Made by a program: the position numbers and the translations under genes | Shown: one piece after another, positions 36,103-44,249 of the stretch | Position numbering within the stretch: position 1 is the first letter of the stretch | How the letters are laid out: the number at the start of each line of letters is the position of its first letter | Notes under the pieces: model-generated | The model's database searches: none | Seen by the model: only the letters and a program-made list of their open reading frames with translations | What the model was told of the DNA's origin: nothing | Assembly (NCBI GenBank): GCA_017465475.1 | Contig: JAFTWC010000039.1 | Span: 1-64,000, forward strand | Source of the DNA: Lachnospiraceae bacterium | GTDB taxonomy: Bacteria > Bacillota > Clostridia > Lachnospirales > Lachnospiraceae | Length of the DNA stretch: 64,000 bases | Reading direction: 5' to 3'

Positions 36103-36888
36103 TTAAATCGAAATACACACTACCTTGTCTACTACAATGCAAAGCCCCGCATACGCAACGAGCACCACAGACATAATACAAATTCCCGTCAGGTTATGGT
36201 ACAACGGTTCCAAAAAATCCGGCATAAACATAAGCAAATATGCCAACATAGCAAAAGGCATGCTCTTCATCACTTTTGTCTCATACTCTCTGCTGTGAAG
36301 TACCGATCGGATGTAGCGAAGTGTTTCCTGCTTCTCCCGTATCACCTGTTCCGTATCCGCAATCACCTGCTGCACCACTCCGCCGGTCCGCTTTGCAATG
36401 TACAGCACCTCGGAAAACTCCCGAATGTCCTCACATAATGCTTCCTCCGCCCACTGGGAAAACACGGTTTCCACCGGCTGTCCCAACTGCATTTTTCTTT
36501 GCATTTTTGTTACAGCACGCAGAAACGGCGTTGTTGCCTTATACATGGTCAACATTCCTTTTTTTGCTTCTCCCACTGCCTGTTCCAAAGAATAGCCAAC
36601 TAAAAGTGCCTCCTTTAAAAAGCCCAAATACTCCACAAACAATTGTTGTTCTTCTTCCGTAGCTTTTCGGATTGCTCTCCTTCTTTCGCCTACTGACATA
36701 AACACAAAGCAAAAAGGAGCGCATATAAGTCCCAACATACTTTGGTAAAACAGCCATGCAATCAATCCGCTGAACAAGGCCCCTTTCGCACATCCCAAAA
36801 GAATCCATCCTCCAACCGGCTTTTCCTTCTCCTCCTTCCCGATTTTTCTTAGCATTCTCCGCCGTTCCAAATCTTTGAACCACCGCAA
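36103..36888 (-). CDS. tadB: TadB-like platform protein (T2SSF)
   Basis: The 261-residue protein has a T2SSF domain: FLKEALLVGYSLEQAVGEAKKGM and EVLYIAKRTGGVVQQVIADT, followed by two C-terminal helices. The start is uncertain: TTG at 36888 with GGGAGG 13 nt upstream, or ATG at 36855 with a close GGCGGAG. In either case it starts at or inside the end of the truncated tadA frame. Confidence 0.82.
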   Translation of the reverse strand: MRWFKDLERRRMLRKIGKEEKEKPVGGWILLGCAKGALFSGLIAWLFYQSMLGLICAPFCFVFMSVGERRRAIRKATEEEQQLFVEYLGFLKEALLVGYSLEQAVGEAKKGMLTMYKATTPFLRAVTKMQRKMQLGQPVETVFSQWAEEALCEDIREFSEVLYIAKRTGGVVQQVIADTEQVIREKQETLRYIRSVLHSREYETKVMKSMPFAMLAYLLMFMPDFLEPLYHNLTGICIMSVVLVAYAGLCIVVDKVVCISI

Positions 36889-37180
36889 TACCGTAATACC
36901 ACCTCCCGATTCCCTTCTTTTTCTCCTTCAAACACCGGTCGCAAAACAATATCCCCGTCTTTCATGCCGTCGTTTTCGCATATTTGCGCCACTCCCCGAC
37001 TTCCGTCACTCCTTCTGCTCAACTGTACAAAAACATCGATGGCTGCTGCAATCTGCTTTCGTACCGCGTACAACGGAATGTCACTTCCCTGCAATACCAT
37101 GGTTTCCAACCGGGAAAGCATATCATAGGCAGAATTGGCATGTCCGGTGGATAAAGACCCTTCATGCCTCGGGTGAGCAT
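36849..37180 (-). pseudogene. tadA: tadA 3' fragment (pilus ATPase), cut by the island
   Basis: The reading frame encodes the C-terminal part of a TadA/CpaF ATPase: HEGSLSTGHANSAYDMLSRLETMVL followed by VRKQIAAAIDVFVQLSRRSDGSRGV, which matches the family end. Everything before HEGS (Walker A, Walker B and the N-terminal domain) is missing. The break falls at 37168-37180, inside the first copy of the island's repeat. The frame stays open to 37313 through island DNA with no good ribosome site. Without the ATPase this tad locus cannot assemble pili unless another tadA exists. Confidence 0.88.
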
Positions 37181-37200
37181 CTTTACGACACCCCTCACAG
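37161..37200 (+). repeat. Island repeat copy 0, at the tadA break (candidate att junction)
   Basis: Contains CTCGGGTGAGCATCTT then TACGACA, matching copy D (CTCGGTTGAGCATCTT then ATTGACA) at 15 of 16 core bases. It is the left boundary of the island. Confidence 0.75.
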
Positions 37201-37260
37201 TTCAGATGCAAAACAAGTCTTGTTAGAACATCTCTGCTTTTTGTCAAAATATGCGAAAAA

Positions 37261-37290
37261 TGGACTTTCTTCATAGGGTTATGATATAAT
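37261..37290 (+). promoter_or_regulatory. Promoter of the STAND ATPase gene
   Basis: TATAAT (37285-37290), with TGGACT 18 bp upstream (37261-37266) as a partial -35. It starts about 40 bp before the ATG. Confidence 0.55.
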
Positions 37291-37328
37291 AATTGGATGG
37301 AAGATACCGACACAAGGAGGGTTTACAA

Positions 37329-40300
37329 ATGGCGAAAGATATGTTTGATATTTCGGATGATGCTTGGGGAGTTCCGCAGGAAGCAGTGAAGGAGTTTACA
37401 GACCGGGAGGATCCGCAGGAGGCTTTTGAGCGGAAAATCAGAGTGCTGAATGAAAACTGGAAAAAATCCTTTTATGTACTATGCTATTACGGAATTGGCG
37501 GAATTGGTAAGACAAGTTTCGTGAATAAGTTGTGTCGCGTAATTCGTGGTGTGGAAGGAAACGAACTTCGTTTGCTTGACAGAATCGATTGTAATTACAT
37601 CCGATATGATTTTGATGCAAAGACTTCTGGTATTGATAAGTTATCTATTCTTTTAAGTCTTCGAAAACAGTTGGGAGAGGCGGATAAAAACTTCAAGTTC
37701 TTCCGTTTTGATTCTGCGGTTCTTCTTTATGCCAAAAAGAGTGGAAGCAGTATTGAGAAAGACCAAACGGCGCAGTCTTTATTGGAAGGAAATCCTTGGC
37801 TGGATGCGGTGATGTCTACGGTAGGAACCATACCGGTGGTCGGTTGGGTATCTGGCGTATTTCAAGCCATTGATAAGTCAGCCAAGACTGTCAAAGAGGC
37901 TATTGGTAAACATGTGGACGAAGCCAAATATCGCTCTCATCTGAATGAAATAGATGGCATGGAAATGCCGGAACTACTTGGAAAGCTTCATGAGTATTTT
38001 ATTCTGGATATGCGATATAACATGCAGCAAGTGGCAACGAAACCTATGATTGTATTTTTGGATACTTACGAGAGATATATTGATACTTTGAATCGTGAAA
38101 TTAGTATGATTACAGAGGATCACTGGCTTCGTAAGGGAAACAAATCAGTGATTCGTTCCGTGCCGGGGATGTTATGGGTGATTACAGGTCGTGAAAAGCT
38201 ATACTGGGCAGAGGATGATGCGTGGGATGAACCAGAGGTAGAACGTCCACTTTCTCAGATGAGCGAAGCAGAAAAGGAAGAACTTGCATTAAAACACTTA
38301 GAACAGCATTTATTAGGTGATTTGAGTCTTAAGGATGCAACCGGCTTTTTGAAAAAGGCAGGAATCAGTAACGATACCCTTTGTACACAGCTATATAAGC
38401 TGACGAATGGTACGCCACTCTTTTTAGATATTTGTGTGGATACTTATCATGACCTGTGTAGTAGGGGAATCCCAACGGAACAGGAACAGTTCGGTGAGGA
38501 TTTGACGCAGCTCATCAGCCGTTATCTGTCCAATATGACAAATGAAAATCGTGAAATGACCTATTTTTTAGCGTGTCTCGGAAAATGGAATGACGAAAGT
38601 GTTCAAAGGATTGCAAAGGAGGCAACTACTCTTCGATGGTATACTCAGGCAAAGTATGAGAGCTTTGTAAAACACTCTTTTATTATTAAGAACTTAGACG
38701 GTTCTTACTATATACATGAAACCGTTCGAAGTGCCGCATTAAAGAATGCAGACAAAGAGATTCTGGGGGAAATCGGTCGGATTAAGCTTTCCGTTGTGAA
38801 GGAATGTGTGGAGTCGGATACTACACTGGACTCCGGTGTGGCCTTTGGGGAGTACACAAAGACGCTGGCGGAAAACAGCTTATCTTATGAGGAATTTTAT
38901 GAGAGCTTAAAAACAGCAAAGAGAAAGTTTGCGTCTTTGCAAGAAGCCGGTTCTTATGATGTTTTATACACATCTTCCAGAGAACTGTTTCTTACTGCGG
39001 TAAAAAACTATCCGAGTACCGAGGCAGAGTATATTGCGCGAAGTGAATACGGCAGTGCACTAAGGTTAAAGGGATTTGTAAAGGAAGCATTGGAAGTGGT
39101 ATCAACGATTCCGTTGGATGGAGATATATCGGATGTAGAGGAGAACGATTGGCTTACTGTTAAGATGAAGATATCAGGTATATATATTGCGAGCGGGATG
39201 TATCAAGAGAGCCTTGATATTAACAAACAGTTATTTGAAGCAACAAGGCGAGTATTGGGAGAAGAACATCCTGATACATTGATATCGATGAATAACCTTG
39301 CCCATTCGTATAGCGATATTGGAGAAACGCAAAAAGCTTTAGAATTGCAAGAGACGACGCTAGAGTTAATGAAACGGGCATTTGGAGAAGAACATCCAGC
39401 TACATTGGCAGCAATGGGGAATCTTGCTAATTTATACAGCGATACTGGTGAGAAGCATAAGGCGCTAGAGTTGAGAGAACAGACACTGGAACAAAAGAAA
39501 CGGGCATTTGGAGAAGAACATCCAGCTACATTGACAGCAATGGGTAACCTCATAAATTCATATTGGGAAATCGGAGAGGAAGCCTTGGGTCTGGAATTGG
39601 GTGAAAGAACATTGGAATTAATGAAACGGGTATTTGGGGAGACGCATCCAGACACCCTGAAAATGAAGTATAACATAGCAACGTTCTATAATAAAATCAA
39701 GCAGTATCAAAAAGCATTGGAGTTACTTGAACAAGTATTAGAAGAGCGAAGGCGAGTTCTGGGAGAAGAGCATCCAGACACAAAAAAGACCGAAGAGGCA
39801 GTAGATTTGCTTGAGTTACTTTGTACCAAGAAAGAAAAAAATCCTTCCCCTCCTCTCACCCCCGAAGAAAAAGAGGTCGACGAGCTTCGTGTCCAATTAG
39901 CGGAGCAGAACGATCCGGTCCTTCGATGTAAGCTTGCCGCCAGACATCTGGAAGGGCGGGGAATCGAGCTGAATGCCATAAAAGCCTTTGAGTTGTACCG
40001 AGAGGCAGCAGAGCAAGGAAATTGCACAGCGTTGTTTTGTCAGGCAATTTTGTATCTGCAAGGTCGCGGAACGACACAGGATGTACATGCTGCCTTTGAT
40101 TTGTTTAAAACGGCGGCGGAACAAGGACACGCCAATGCACAATTTATGATGAGCTTGTTTTATGGTACCGGCCGGGTAGTGGTTCGGGATGAGCAGAAGG
40201 CAGTCCAGTGGTATGAAAAGGCGTTGCAAAATGGTGTGGTAAAGAAAGCCTACGAAGCAAATAAATTGTTTTTGGATTGTGAAGATGCAAGGAACAATCT

Positions 40301-40535
40301 CGGCTTGCTGGTAGCATGGCATGAACACACCTCCTATCAGGAATTTGCCATATCCCGTTGTAATTTCGGTTATATGTACGAAACCGGCCGAGGTGTAGAG
40401 GCGGATATGGAAAAAGCGAGGGAATGGTATGAAAAGGCCTCTGGACAAGGGGATGAGGTTGCAGAAAATCTTCTTGCCGGTCTTAAAAAAACGGGATTTT
40501 TCGGAAAGCTTTTCGAAAAAAACAGGAAGAAGTAA
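37329..40535 (+). CDS. STAND NTPase with TPR and Sel1 repeats
   Basis: The 1068-residue protein is a signal-transduction ATPase of the STAND (NB-ARC/NACHT-like) type. It has Walker A GIGGIGKTS (55-63), a Walker B-like VFLDTYERY (about 240-248), and helical winged domains to about 600. About four 42-residue TPR units of the kinesin-light-chain type follow (GEEHPDTLISMNNLAHSYSD and relatives, about 625-830), then Sel1-like repeats (AARHLEGRGIELNAIKAF; about 855-1060). AAGGAGGG precedes the ATG at 37329. Many bacterial STAND proteins of this plan are anti-phage sensors (Avs-like). No N-terminal effector domain is recognised here. It is the only gene between repeats 0 and A. Confidence 0.85.
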   Translation: MAKDMFDISDDAWGVPQEAVKEFTDREDPQEAFERKIRVLNENWKKSFYVLCYYGIGGIGKTSFVNKLCRVIRGVEGNELRLLDRIDCNYIRYDFDAKTSGIDKLSILLSLRKQLGEADKNFKFFRFDSAVLLYAKKSGSSIEKDQTAQSLLEGNPWLDAVMSTVGTIPVVGWVSGVFQAIDKSAKTVKEAIGKHVDEAKYRSHLNEIDGMEMPELLGKLHEYFILDMRYNMQQVATKPMIVFLDTYERYIDTLNREISMITEDHWLRKGNKSVIRSVPGMLWVITGREKLYWAEDDAWDEPEVERPLSQMSEAEKEELALKHLEQHLLGDLSLKDATGFLKKAGISNDTLCTQLYKLTNGTPLFLDICVDTYHDLCSRGIPTEQEQFGEDLTQLISRYLSNMTNENREMTYFLACLGKWNDESVQRIAKEATTLRWYTQAKYESFVKHSFIIKNLDGSYYIHETVRSAALKNADKEILGEIGRIKLSVVKECVESDTTLDSGVAFGEYTKTLAENSLSYEEFYESLKTAKRKFASLQEAGSYDVLYTSSRELFLTAVKNYPSTEAEYIARSEYGSALRLKGFVKEALEVVSTIPLDGDISDVEENDWLTVKMKISGIYIASGMYQESLDINKQLFEATRRVLGEEHPDTLISMNNLAHSYSDIGETQKALELQETTLELMKRAFGEEHPATLAAMGNLANLYSDTGEKHKALELREQTLEQKKRAFGEEHPATLTAMGNLINSYWEIGEEALGLELGERTLELMKRVFGETHPDTLKMKYNIATFYNKIKQYQKALELLEQVLEERRRVLGEEHPDTKKTEEAVDLLELLCTKKEKNPSPPLTPEEKEVDELRVQLAEQNDPVLRCKLAARHLEGRGIELNAIKAFELYREAAEQGNCTALFCQAILYLQGRGTTQDVHAAFDLFKTAAEQGHANAQFMMSLFYGTGRVVVRDEQKAVQWYEKALQNGVVKKAYEANKLFLDCEDARNNLGLLVAWHEHTSYQEFAISRCNFGYMYETGRGVEADMEKAREWYEKASGQGDEVAENLLAGLKKTGFFGKLFEKNRKK

Positions 40536-40586
40536 CGAAGGCGAATGTGTAAAATCTCTCTCTACCGCATGGTTTCACACAAGGAA

Positions 40587-40625
40587 CCCCAGACTGTCAA
40601 TAGGCAGTCTGGGGGCTTGTTTTCT
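40587..40625 (+). terminator. Terminator of the STAND gene
   Basis: CCCCAGACTG (40587-40596) pairs with CAGTCTGGGG (40605-40614), followed by GCTTGTTTTC. A near-copy of this hairpin precedes repeat copy B. Confidence 0.88.
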
Positions 40626-40646
40626 TCTCTATCTTTTACGCTTTCC

Positions 40647-40704
40647 TAAAGGCAATTACCCCCAAGTGCCTTGGTTGAGCATCTTATTGACATCACATCA
40701 ACTT
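40647..40704 (+). repeat. Island repeat copy A
   Basis: GGCAATTACCCCCAAGTGCC, then TTGGTTGAGCATCTTATTGACATCACATCA. It shares the GGCAAT arm, the TGAGCATC core and the TTGACAT tail with copies B to D. The AGGCA/TGCCT-type ends can form a hairpin. Confidence 0.88.
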
Positions 40705-40712
40705 TTAAGTAC

Positions 40713-40741
40713 AAAAAAAGAAAGGCTAAGTAGAACCTTTC
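40713..40741 (-). terminator. Minus-strand terminator beside repeat A
   Basis: GAAAGG and CCTTTC pair around 10 nt, with a run of seven Ts on the minus strand. It faces repeat A from the right. Confidence 0.7.
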
Positions 40742-40788
40742 CTTCATTTACCTTTTTCTAGTACAAATGAAAACGAATTACTAAATAA

Positions 40789-40980
40789 TTAAATGCATAG
40801 GTATTTCGACTCAATAGTAAACTCTTGTATTATTTTTTTATTTTTAATAAAGATATAAGGAATAAATTGATCATTTTCATCAAATCTATCTGCAGTCAAA
40901 ATTTCCGTAGTCTCCCTTTTTCCGTATAAATAATAAACCTCTTAGATTATCGTATAAATATCAGATTCCACTCTGCATTC
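40789..40980 (-). pseudogene. Decayed C-terminal gene fragment
   Basis: On the minus strand one frame reads like protein for about 60 codons (TADRFDENDQFIPYIFIKNK ending SKYLCI) but is interrupted by TAA at 40942-40944 (TII stop EVYYLYG) and has no start codon with a ribosome site. It looks like the 3' remnant of a gene that once ended at the terminator beside repeat A. The family is not recognised. Confidence 0.5.
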
Positions 40981-40992
40981 TCATAACAAAAA

Positions 40993-41044
40993 TATCACAG
41001 GTGTCGCTTCAACTCGTTTTTTGAGTTTCACGACACCTGTGATA
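40993..41044 (-). terminator. Long-stem terminator of the dehydrogenase-like gene
   Basis: TATCACAGGTGTCG and its exact complement (40993-41006, 41031-41044) form a 14-bp stem with an inner ACTC/GAGT hairpin; TATTTTTG follows on the minus strand. Confidence 0.8.
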
Positions 41045-41108
41045 GCAATAAAATTCCTCAAACATATTTAATTTACCCATTTCTTTGCCATTGTAAATAA
41101 TCAAAAAG

Positions 41109-42215
41109 TCAATAAAGAATCTTTTTGAAATAATCAAGAGCTTCCAGAATCTCATTTTCCGCTTTCATTAAAATAGGGAAATGCCGTTCTGCCTTAGAGA
41201 TAGCGCTCTCGCGGTTACTTATACTTAGTCCCCTGCATACTGTCTCGTGCTCAGAGTCGAACAGATATTTGACGAAGACGTAAGCGGTATGTGTATGTAT
41301 CTTTTTTTCCTCTCCGATTCTATTTGCAGTTTCCAACAAAATCTTATCGAACAATGTGGAGTGGACTGCTTCTAGAATGTGCATCACATCCTCTTTTTTG
41401 TCTATCAAGTCTGAAAATCTCATTTTTTCAACTTCTTCCGGAGGAATTTTTTGTTTTGCACCCTCCTTGTATGCAAGAACACATAGTGCCGTATGCATTG
41501 CATTTACGTCTACTGCCTTAGCCTTTACCAGAAAGTCAAAAGTATCCTGATCCGGTGCAAATCTAACCTGAATGCGGGAGTTTCCGAGCGAAACTTTTCG
41601 ATTTAGCACCTTTTTGACACTTGTCTGATGCGGATAAAAGATGTACTTCTCTGTGTTTCCGTAAAGGATTAATCTCTTTCCCTTTTCATCGACTTCAGTA
41701 CTTGAACAGACTGCATGTGCCACGCACTTATAGACACTTAACACCGTCCCTTTACATATCAGCCTGACCATATCCACGATATTTGAGTCATTATCGTAGC
41801 AGAGAATTTCTGTAGGCTTTGTTGACGCCTCTATGATATCATGGATGTAACTAAGAATCCCATCTCTGCAAGCCGAATGGTAATACCCTCCGTCACACGC
41901 ACGAAAGAGCTCCGTATAAACAGCGCTTGTAGTCTTGACGATAGCAACGCGAATACCATTTTCATCCAGTTTCCTCTTTACCTCGTCTAAATTCTTAACA
42001 TCATCTGCAACATACCAGATACCGTATTTCGTATTTTCGTCTCCAGCTGCCACAATCTCCCGGCATTCTCTTAAGCGCTCGGATGTTGTAGTGACAAATA
42101 CATACCCGGCTGTTTTTTCTAAAAGCATCGGTACAATAGCATGAAGCTGGAGCTTACCAGTTCCAAGTACGCAGGAAATCTTGTTCCCAAATACACAAAA
42201 AAAATTTTTTTCCAT
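41109..42215 (-). CDS. Rossmann-fold protein resembling mannitol/polyol dehydrogenases
   Basis: About 368 residues. A G-x-G-x-L-like strand-turn near the N-terminus (CVLGTGKLQLHAIVPMLLE) and the helix VDVNAMHTALCVLAYKEGA recall the NAD-binding and C-terminal N-x-x-H helix of the mannitol-1-phosphate dehydrogenase family. Overall similarity seems weak and the substrate is unknown. AGGAGG is 8 nt before the ATG at 42215, better than the one at 42221. Its neighbour upstream is an XRE regulator; the block lies between repeats A and B, so a regulatory or defence role is possible but unproven. Confidence 0.55.
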   Translation of the reverse strand: MEKNFFCVFGNKISCVLGTGKLQLHAIVPMLLEKTAGYVFVTTTSERLRECREIVAAGDENTKYGIWYVADDVKNLDEVKRKLDENGIRVAIVKTTSAVYTELFRACDGGYYHSACRDGILSYIHDIIEASTKPTEILCYDNDSNIVDMVRLICKGTVLSVYKCVAHAVCSSTEVDEKGKRLILYGNTEKYIFYPHQTSVKKVLNRKVSLGNSRIQVRFAPDQDTFDFLVKAKAVDVNAMHTALCVLAYKEGAKQKIPPEEVEKMRFSDLIDKKEDVMHILEAVHSTLFDKILLETANRIGEEKKIHTHTAYVFVKYLFDSEHETVCRGLSISNRESAISKAERHFPILMKAENEILEALDYFKKILY

Positions 42216-42403
42216 GGACATAACCTCCTATATATATAATAAATTAAAACAATTTTTATAAGAAGCTATTTCCTTTTTTTATCCTCCTTTAATAATAGGT
42301 TCAAACGACATTTCTATACACTCCTTTCATGCAGATTCTATAGCAAATCTATATAAAGCAACATACTTGTGACACTCTTTATTGATTCCAAACACAAAAA
42401 ACT

Positions 42404-42757
42404 TTAGATCTCTTCTCTTTTTGGGGCCAATAACTCATTTTCAACTCTTTCCCGTAAACAGGCTGCTCTTTCTCTGACAAACTCGGTAAAGCTACTATTA
42501 CGCAAGACCTCACTAGCCAAATAGTAAATTCTGAATGCTGTATCTGCGGCCATGGTTTTTCCTTCATCGCCGTTTTCAAGTTTACTTAGCGTTATTCTGC
42601 TTAGAAGCATAACATCTGCCATTTGTTGCTGCGTCATACTAAGTAAAGTTCTGAGAACCGCAACGTCTCTGCCTATTGTATCTTTTTCTTTGATTCCTCG
42701 CAAAGAACTACTATTTTCTGCGACCTCATCATCGTTACAACCAACCATACTCGACAT
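42404..42757 (-). CDS. XRE-family DNA-binding regulator
   Basis: A 117-residue protein with a Cro/CI helix-turn-helix in the middle (LRTLLSMTQQQMADVMLLSRITLSKLENG, about 35-65) and a charged C-terminal helix. AAGGAGG lies 8 nt before the ATG at 42757. It precedes the dehydrogenase-like gene by about 190 bp on the same strand and may control it. Confidence 0.85.
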   Translation of the reverse strand: MSSMVGCNDDEVAENSSSLRGIKEKDTIGRDVAVLRTLLSMTQQQMADVMLLSRITLSKLENGDEGKTMAADTAFRIYYLASEVLRNSSFTEFVRERAACLRERVENELLAPKREEI

Positions 42758-42779
42758 TTCTGACACCTCCTTAATTGTT

Positions 42780-43240
42780 TGATGGGATTTTTGAGAATTC
42801 TTTACTTATTGCGCCCTAGAATGATTTGTGTTTGGAATTTGCCTACCCTCCTTCCCGAGAATGATGTAACACAACTATGCGTGCAGTGTAGTCAAAAAGT
42901 CTAAAAACATAAAAAAATATACAAGTGTGGCTTAACACTAACTTTTTGTAAGCCGTTCATCCTCATTCTACACCGCTTATTTAGGAAAGTCAACCGTGGA
43001 CATGTTATATATTTTTACCAATTGTATAAGAATATATTTCTTGTAAGACATTTATTATTGCATTACACCCTACATTTTCTTCTACATTCCTTTCTGTCAA
43101 ACACATACGCTACTCCGTCGGAATCATCCCTCCCGGAGCAACTGTTCTCATACTCAGCTCTTAATACTCCGTTCAGTCCCGTCATGTGGGCAACCTGCCA
43201 CTCCCGATTCTATAATTCCCTGTTCCTCATGTAAATACAT
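42780..43240. other. Gene-poor stretch with a GC-richer 3' part ending at a terminator
   Basis: No supportable gene. 42780-43060 is AT-rich and may hold the XRE promoter. 43100-43215 is clearly richer in C and G than its neighbours and leads straight into the hairpin at 43243. It could be a gene remnant or a small RNA; the plus-strand frame ending at 43234 has no ribosome site. Confidence 0.4.
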
Positions 43241-43242
43241 CC

Positions 43243-43278
43243 CCAGACTGTTAGTCCAGCAGTCTGGAGTCTTTTTTC
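43243..43278 (+). terminator. Plus-strand terminator before repeat B
   Basis: CCAGACTG (43243-43250) pairs with CAGTCTGG (43260-43267), then AGTCTTTTTT. It is nearly the same hairpin as the STAND gene terminator, but no plus-strand gene precedes it. Confidence 0.85.
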
Positions 43279-43291
43279 ACTCTAGCATTTC

Positions 43292-43336
43292 TAAAGGCAA
43301 TCGCCCCCGAGTGCCTTGGTTGAGCATCCTTTTGAC
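43292..43336 (+). repeat. Island repeat copy B
   Basis: AAAGGCAATCGCCCCCGAGTG, then CCTTGGTTGAGCATCC and TTTTGACATTACATCA. Same orientation as copy A. Confidence 0.88.
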
Positions 43337-43360
43337 ATTACATCATTCTTTTTTGACAAC

Positions 43361-43390
43361 AAAAAAAGCAGTAGATTTTTGATTCTACCG
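43361..43390 (-). terminator. Minus-strand terminator beside repeat B
   Basis: GTAGA and TCTAC pair around AT-rich loop bases; seven Ts follow on the minus strand. It would end the unit 43433-45452. Confidence 0.65.
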
Positions 43391-43432
43391 CCTCATTCTC
43401 TCCTGCTATTATTTACTTTCTTTACTTCATAT

Positions 43433-43758
43433 TTAGTCTTCACTCGACAAGTGCCATCCATGTTCACTGTGAACTGGAAAACCGTAATCAGTTCGACCTC
43501 CCCATGCTCGTTTACTTAATTCTTTATCAAGTAATCTTAGTAAATTCTCTAATCGAACAGCTCGATTATAATCACTCCCTGATGAACAAAATGCCTTTCT
43601 CACCATTTCTCTCTTTGCATTAAGTTCAGCATCAGACAAATGTTCATACCATTTCGCACCAGCTTTTGCAGAAGTCTTCCCTGAAGCAATCTTCGCAATC
43701 CCAACCGTTGCAATTAAAGCCCACACACTAACTGTTACTATTTTTTTGCATCCATCAT
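43433..43758 (-). pseudogene. Small exported protein gene with poly-A frameshift near the start
   Basis: The ATG at 43758 has a strong site (GAAAGGAG) but its frame stops after six codons at a run of seven As (43741-43747 as Ts). One extra A would join it to the long frame, giving MMDAKKIVTVSVWALIATVG, a convincing signal or membrane segment, followed by KWYEHLSDAELNAKREMV and a 100-residue tail. So the gene is off in this sequence, by slippage or by sequencing error. It is otherwise unrecognised. It is last gene of a three-gene block between repeats B and C. Confidence 0.6.
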
Positions 43759-43775
43759 AATTTCTCCTTTCGTAT

Positions 43776-44216
43776 CTATCTATACTGCCTCACCTGCGCC
43801 CTTATAATGTTTTTTCGTTCTTCCTCCGATATCTCCCAAAACTTGATTTCAACACCAAATTCCGAAATACACTCTGCCAACCACGATTTTCCTGTCAAAA
43901 AAGTATATACTGCTTTGTCACATACAACAATGATCTTCCTGAAAACAACATTGCGATTACGTTCAAGTAGTAGCATTTTCAAAACGTCTTGTGCAAGTTT
44001 TCTTTTCTGACCTTCTAGCAAAGTTCCAATATGGGCAAATATTTCCCCGACAATCTTTTCATCCTCATTAATAAAATCTGGCTCTATATGCGCATCCCCA
44101 ACATAAACCTTTGCATCCGATTTTAATTCAACACCAAGCCACTCTTCAATCAACGGAAACAGATTGCGCTCCATTTTCTGCTGTTCTGTAGAGCATGAGC
44201 TCGCATTTTTCCCCAT
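43776..44216 (-). CDS. Unrecognised protein, possible PD-(D/E)XK-like nuclease
   Basis: 146 residues. IEPDFINEDEKIVGEIFAHIG has the spacing of a nuclease-type strand pair (PD, then E-x-F), but the final Lys of the motif is not visible, so this is tentative. GGAGAGG before the ATG at 44216 fixes the start. It follows the HsdR-N-like gene by about 33 bp on the same strand and is probably co-transcribed. Confidence 0.5.
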   Translation of the reverse strand: MGKNASSCSTEQQKMERNLFPLIEEWLGVELKSDAKVYVGDAHIEPDFINEDEKIVGEIFAHIGTLLEGQKRKLAQDVLKMLLLERNRNVVFRKIIVVCDKAVYTFLTGKSWLAECISEFGVEIKFWEISEEERKNIIRAQVRQYR

Positions 44217-44249
44217 AAACACCTCTCCTTTATTCACTTAATACAAAAC

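Noticed and set aside
43022..43234. 70-codon plus-strand frame before the terminator at 43243
   Set aside because: No ribosome site, unusual composition and no recognisable protein features; described instead as a gene-poor stretch.
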